Assembly: GCA_902799875.1 (NCBI GenBank)
Contig: CADCCH010000053.1
Span: forward strand, 1 to 7,657
Length of the DNA stretch: 7,657 nucleotides
Source of the DNA: an uncultured Bacteroidales bacterium
GTDB lineage: Bacteria > Bacteroidota > Bacteroidia > Bacteroidales > Paludibacteraceae
Direction of reading: 5' to 3'
Below are positions 7,451 to 7,657 of this stretch, piece after piece; the stretch's first letter is position 1, and each line of letters starts with the position of its first letter. The notes beneath the pieces are model-generated. The model was not told the DNA's origin, made no database searches, and saw only the letters and a list, made by a program, of their open reading frames with translations. A program made the translations under genes and the position numbers.

Positions 7451-7657
7451 ATGAATGCACTAAATAAAATTGTACTTGGTACTTTGTTCCTTTGTACCTT
7501 GTCTATGGTGTCGTGCGAGAAAAAAGCTCCGTTTGACACCCAGTCACCCGATGATGCGCCGCTCATCTTGAAGCCTTACAACGAGTCCGGAACGGGGTCT
7601 TTTACCTACACCCTTACCAATGACTCTACGCCGCTCATTGACTCCGTAGTGGTAACT
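7451..7657 (+). CDS. Putative surface glycan-binding lipoprotein (SusE-position), 3' truncated by window edge
   Basis: Only the first 69 codons are present and the frame stays open to the end of the window. The start codes for a lipoprotein signal peptide with lipobox MVSC and lipidated Cys22, followed by EKK. The visible mature part (including PLILKPYNES and SFTYTLTNDS) is rich in Ser, Thr and Asp and looks like the beginning of a beta-sandwich, as in the SusE/SusF-type or other surface glycan-binding proteins that often follow susD. Function is inferred mainly from position. The ATG at 7451 is chosen because it gives a compact signal peptide; an in-frame ATG at 7439 would add four residues (MISF). 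The 51-nt gap after susD holds no clear promoter or terminator. A lipid-anchored enzyme with an N-terminal Ig-like domain cannot be excluded, because the rest of the gene lies outside. Confidence 0.7.
   Translation, partial: MNALNKIVLGTLFLCTLSMVSCEKKAPFDTQSPDDAPLILKPYNESGTGSFTYTLTNDSTPLIDSVVVT
7472..7501 (+). repeat. Signal-peptide repeat cassette, copy 2 (in third lipoprotein)
   Basis: This stretch codes for VLGTLFLCTL in the signal peptide of the last gene and aligns without gaps to 5729-5758, with 24 of 30 bases identical, starting at codon 8 here and codon 7 in susD. It keeps the GTAC-N3-GTAC pattern (7472-7482). The two mature proteins show no such likeness. Confidence 0.55.

Larger units (their letters stand above)
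102..7657 (+). other. Polysaccharide utilisation locus (GH5-GH5-susC-susD-lipoprotein), probably one operon, 3' end outside window
   Basis: Five co-directional genes are separated by gaps of 17, 55, 20 and 51 nt with no recognisable terminator between them. The SusC/SusD pair defines a Bacteroidota PUL. The two GH5 enzymes upstream suggest a beta-glucan or beta-mannan type substrate (inference). The only exact TAnnTTTG promoter box seen outside the genes lies before the first GH5 gene, so transcription of the whole set from there is likely. No regulator gene is in the window, so the sensor for this locus must be encoded elsewhere. Confidence 0.85.

Noticed and set aside
1..7657. CRISPR array, tRNA/rRNA, insertion sequence or phage genes
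   Set aside because: No regularly spaced repeats, no cloverleaf or rRNA-like stretch, and no transposase or integrase motif was seen; almost all of the window is PUL coding sequence.
1..7657. A wholly new biological system
   Set aside because: All complete genes fit known families (GH5, SusC, SusD) in a known kind of locus. Only details such as gene order, the NEV motif, the leader cassette and the codon shift are unusual.

Overview
The window is a stretch of a Bacteroidota genome, most likely Bacteroidales and Prevotella-like. It carries most of one polysaccharide utilisation locus (PUL). The assignment rests on an adjacent SusC/SusD pair, Bacteroidota-type lipoprotein signal peptides, AT-rich leaders without Shine-Dalgarno sequences, and an exact TAnnTTTG -7 promoter element. 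I cannot name the species.

Layout, all on the + strand. Bases 1-101 are upstream/promoter sequence with a -7 box at 55-62. Two glycoside hydrolase family 5 (GH5) enzymes follow at 102-1295 and 1313-2449. Next come a SusC-type TonB-dependent outer-membrane transporter (2505-5690) and its SusD-type surface glycan-binding lipoprotein (5711-7399). The window ends inside the start of a third lipoprotein (7451 to the edge), probably a SusE-position surface glycan-binding protein. Gaps between genes are 17, 55, 20 and 51 nt. None holds a recognisable terminator or a second exact -7 box, so one operon read from the promoter at 55-62 is the simplest reading.

Inferred working model: the lipid-anchored GH5 (gene 2), SusD and the third lipoprotein sit at the cell surface, where they bind and cut a beta-linked polysaccharide. 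SusC/SusD import the oligosaccharides using TonB energy. The first GH5, which has a signal peptide without a lipobox, cuts them further in the periplasm or is released. Two GH5 enzymes point to a beta-1,4-glucan, mixed-linkage glucan, xyloglucan or (gluco)mannan; the sequence alone does not decide between them.

No regulator (hybrid two-component sensor, ECF sigma/anti-sigma pair), RNA gene, mobile element or CRISPR array is visible. This is a recognisable kind of system rather than a new one. The points worth a second look are the enzyme-first gene order, the changed residue after the acid/base Glu in the first GH5, the palindrome over the promoter, a shared nucleotide cassette in the signal peptides of the last two lipoproteins, and a codon-use shift between the GH5 genes and susD.
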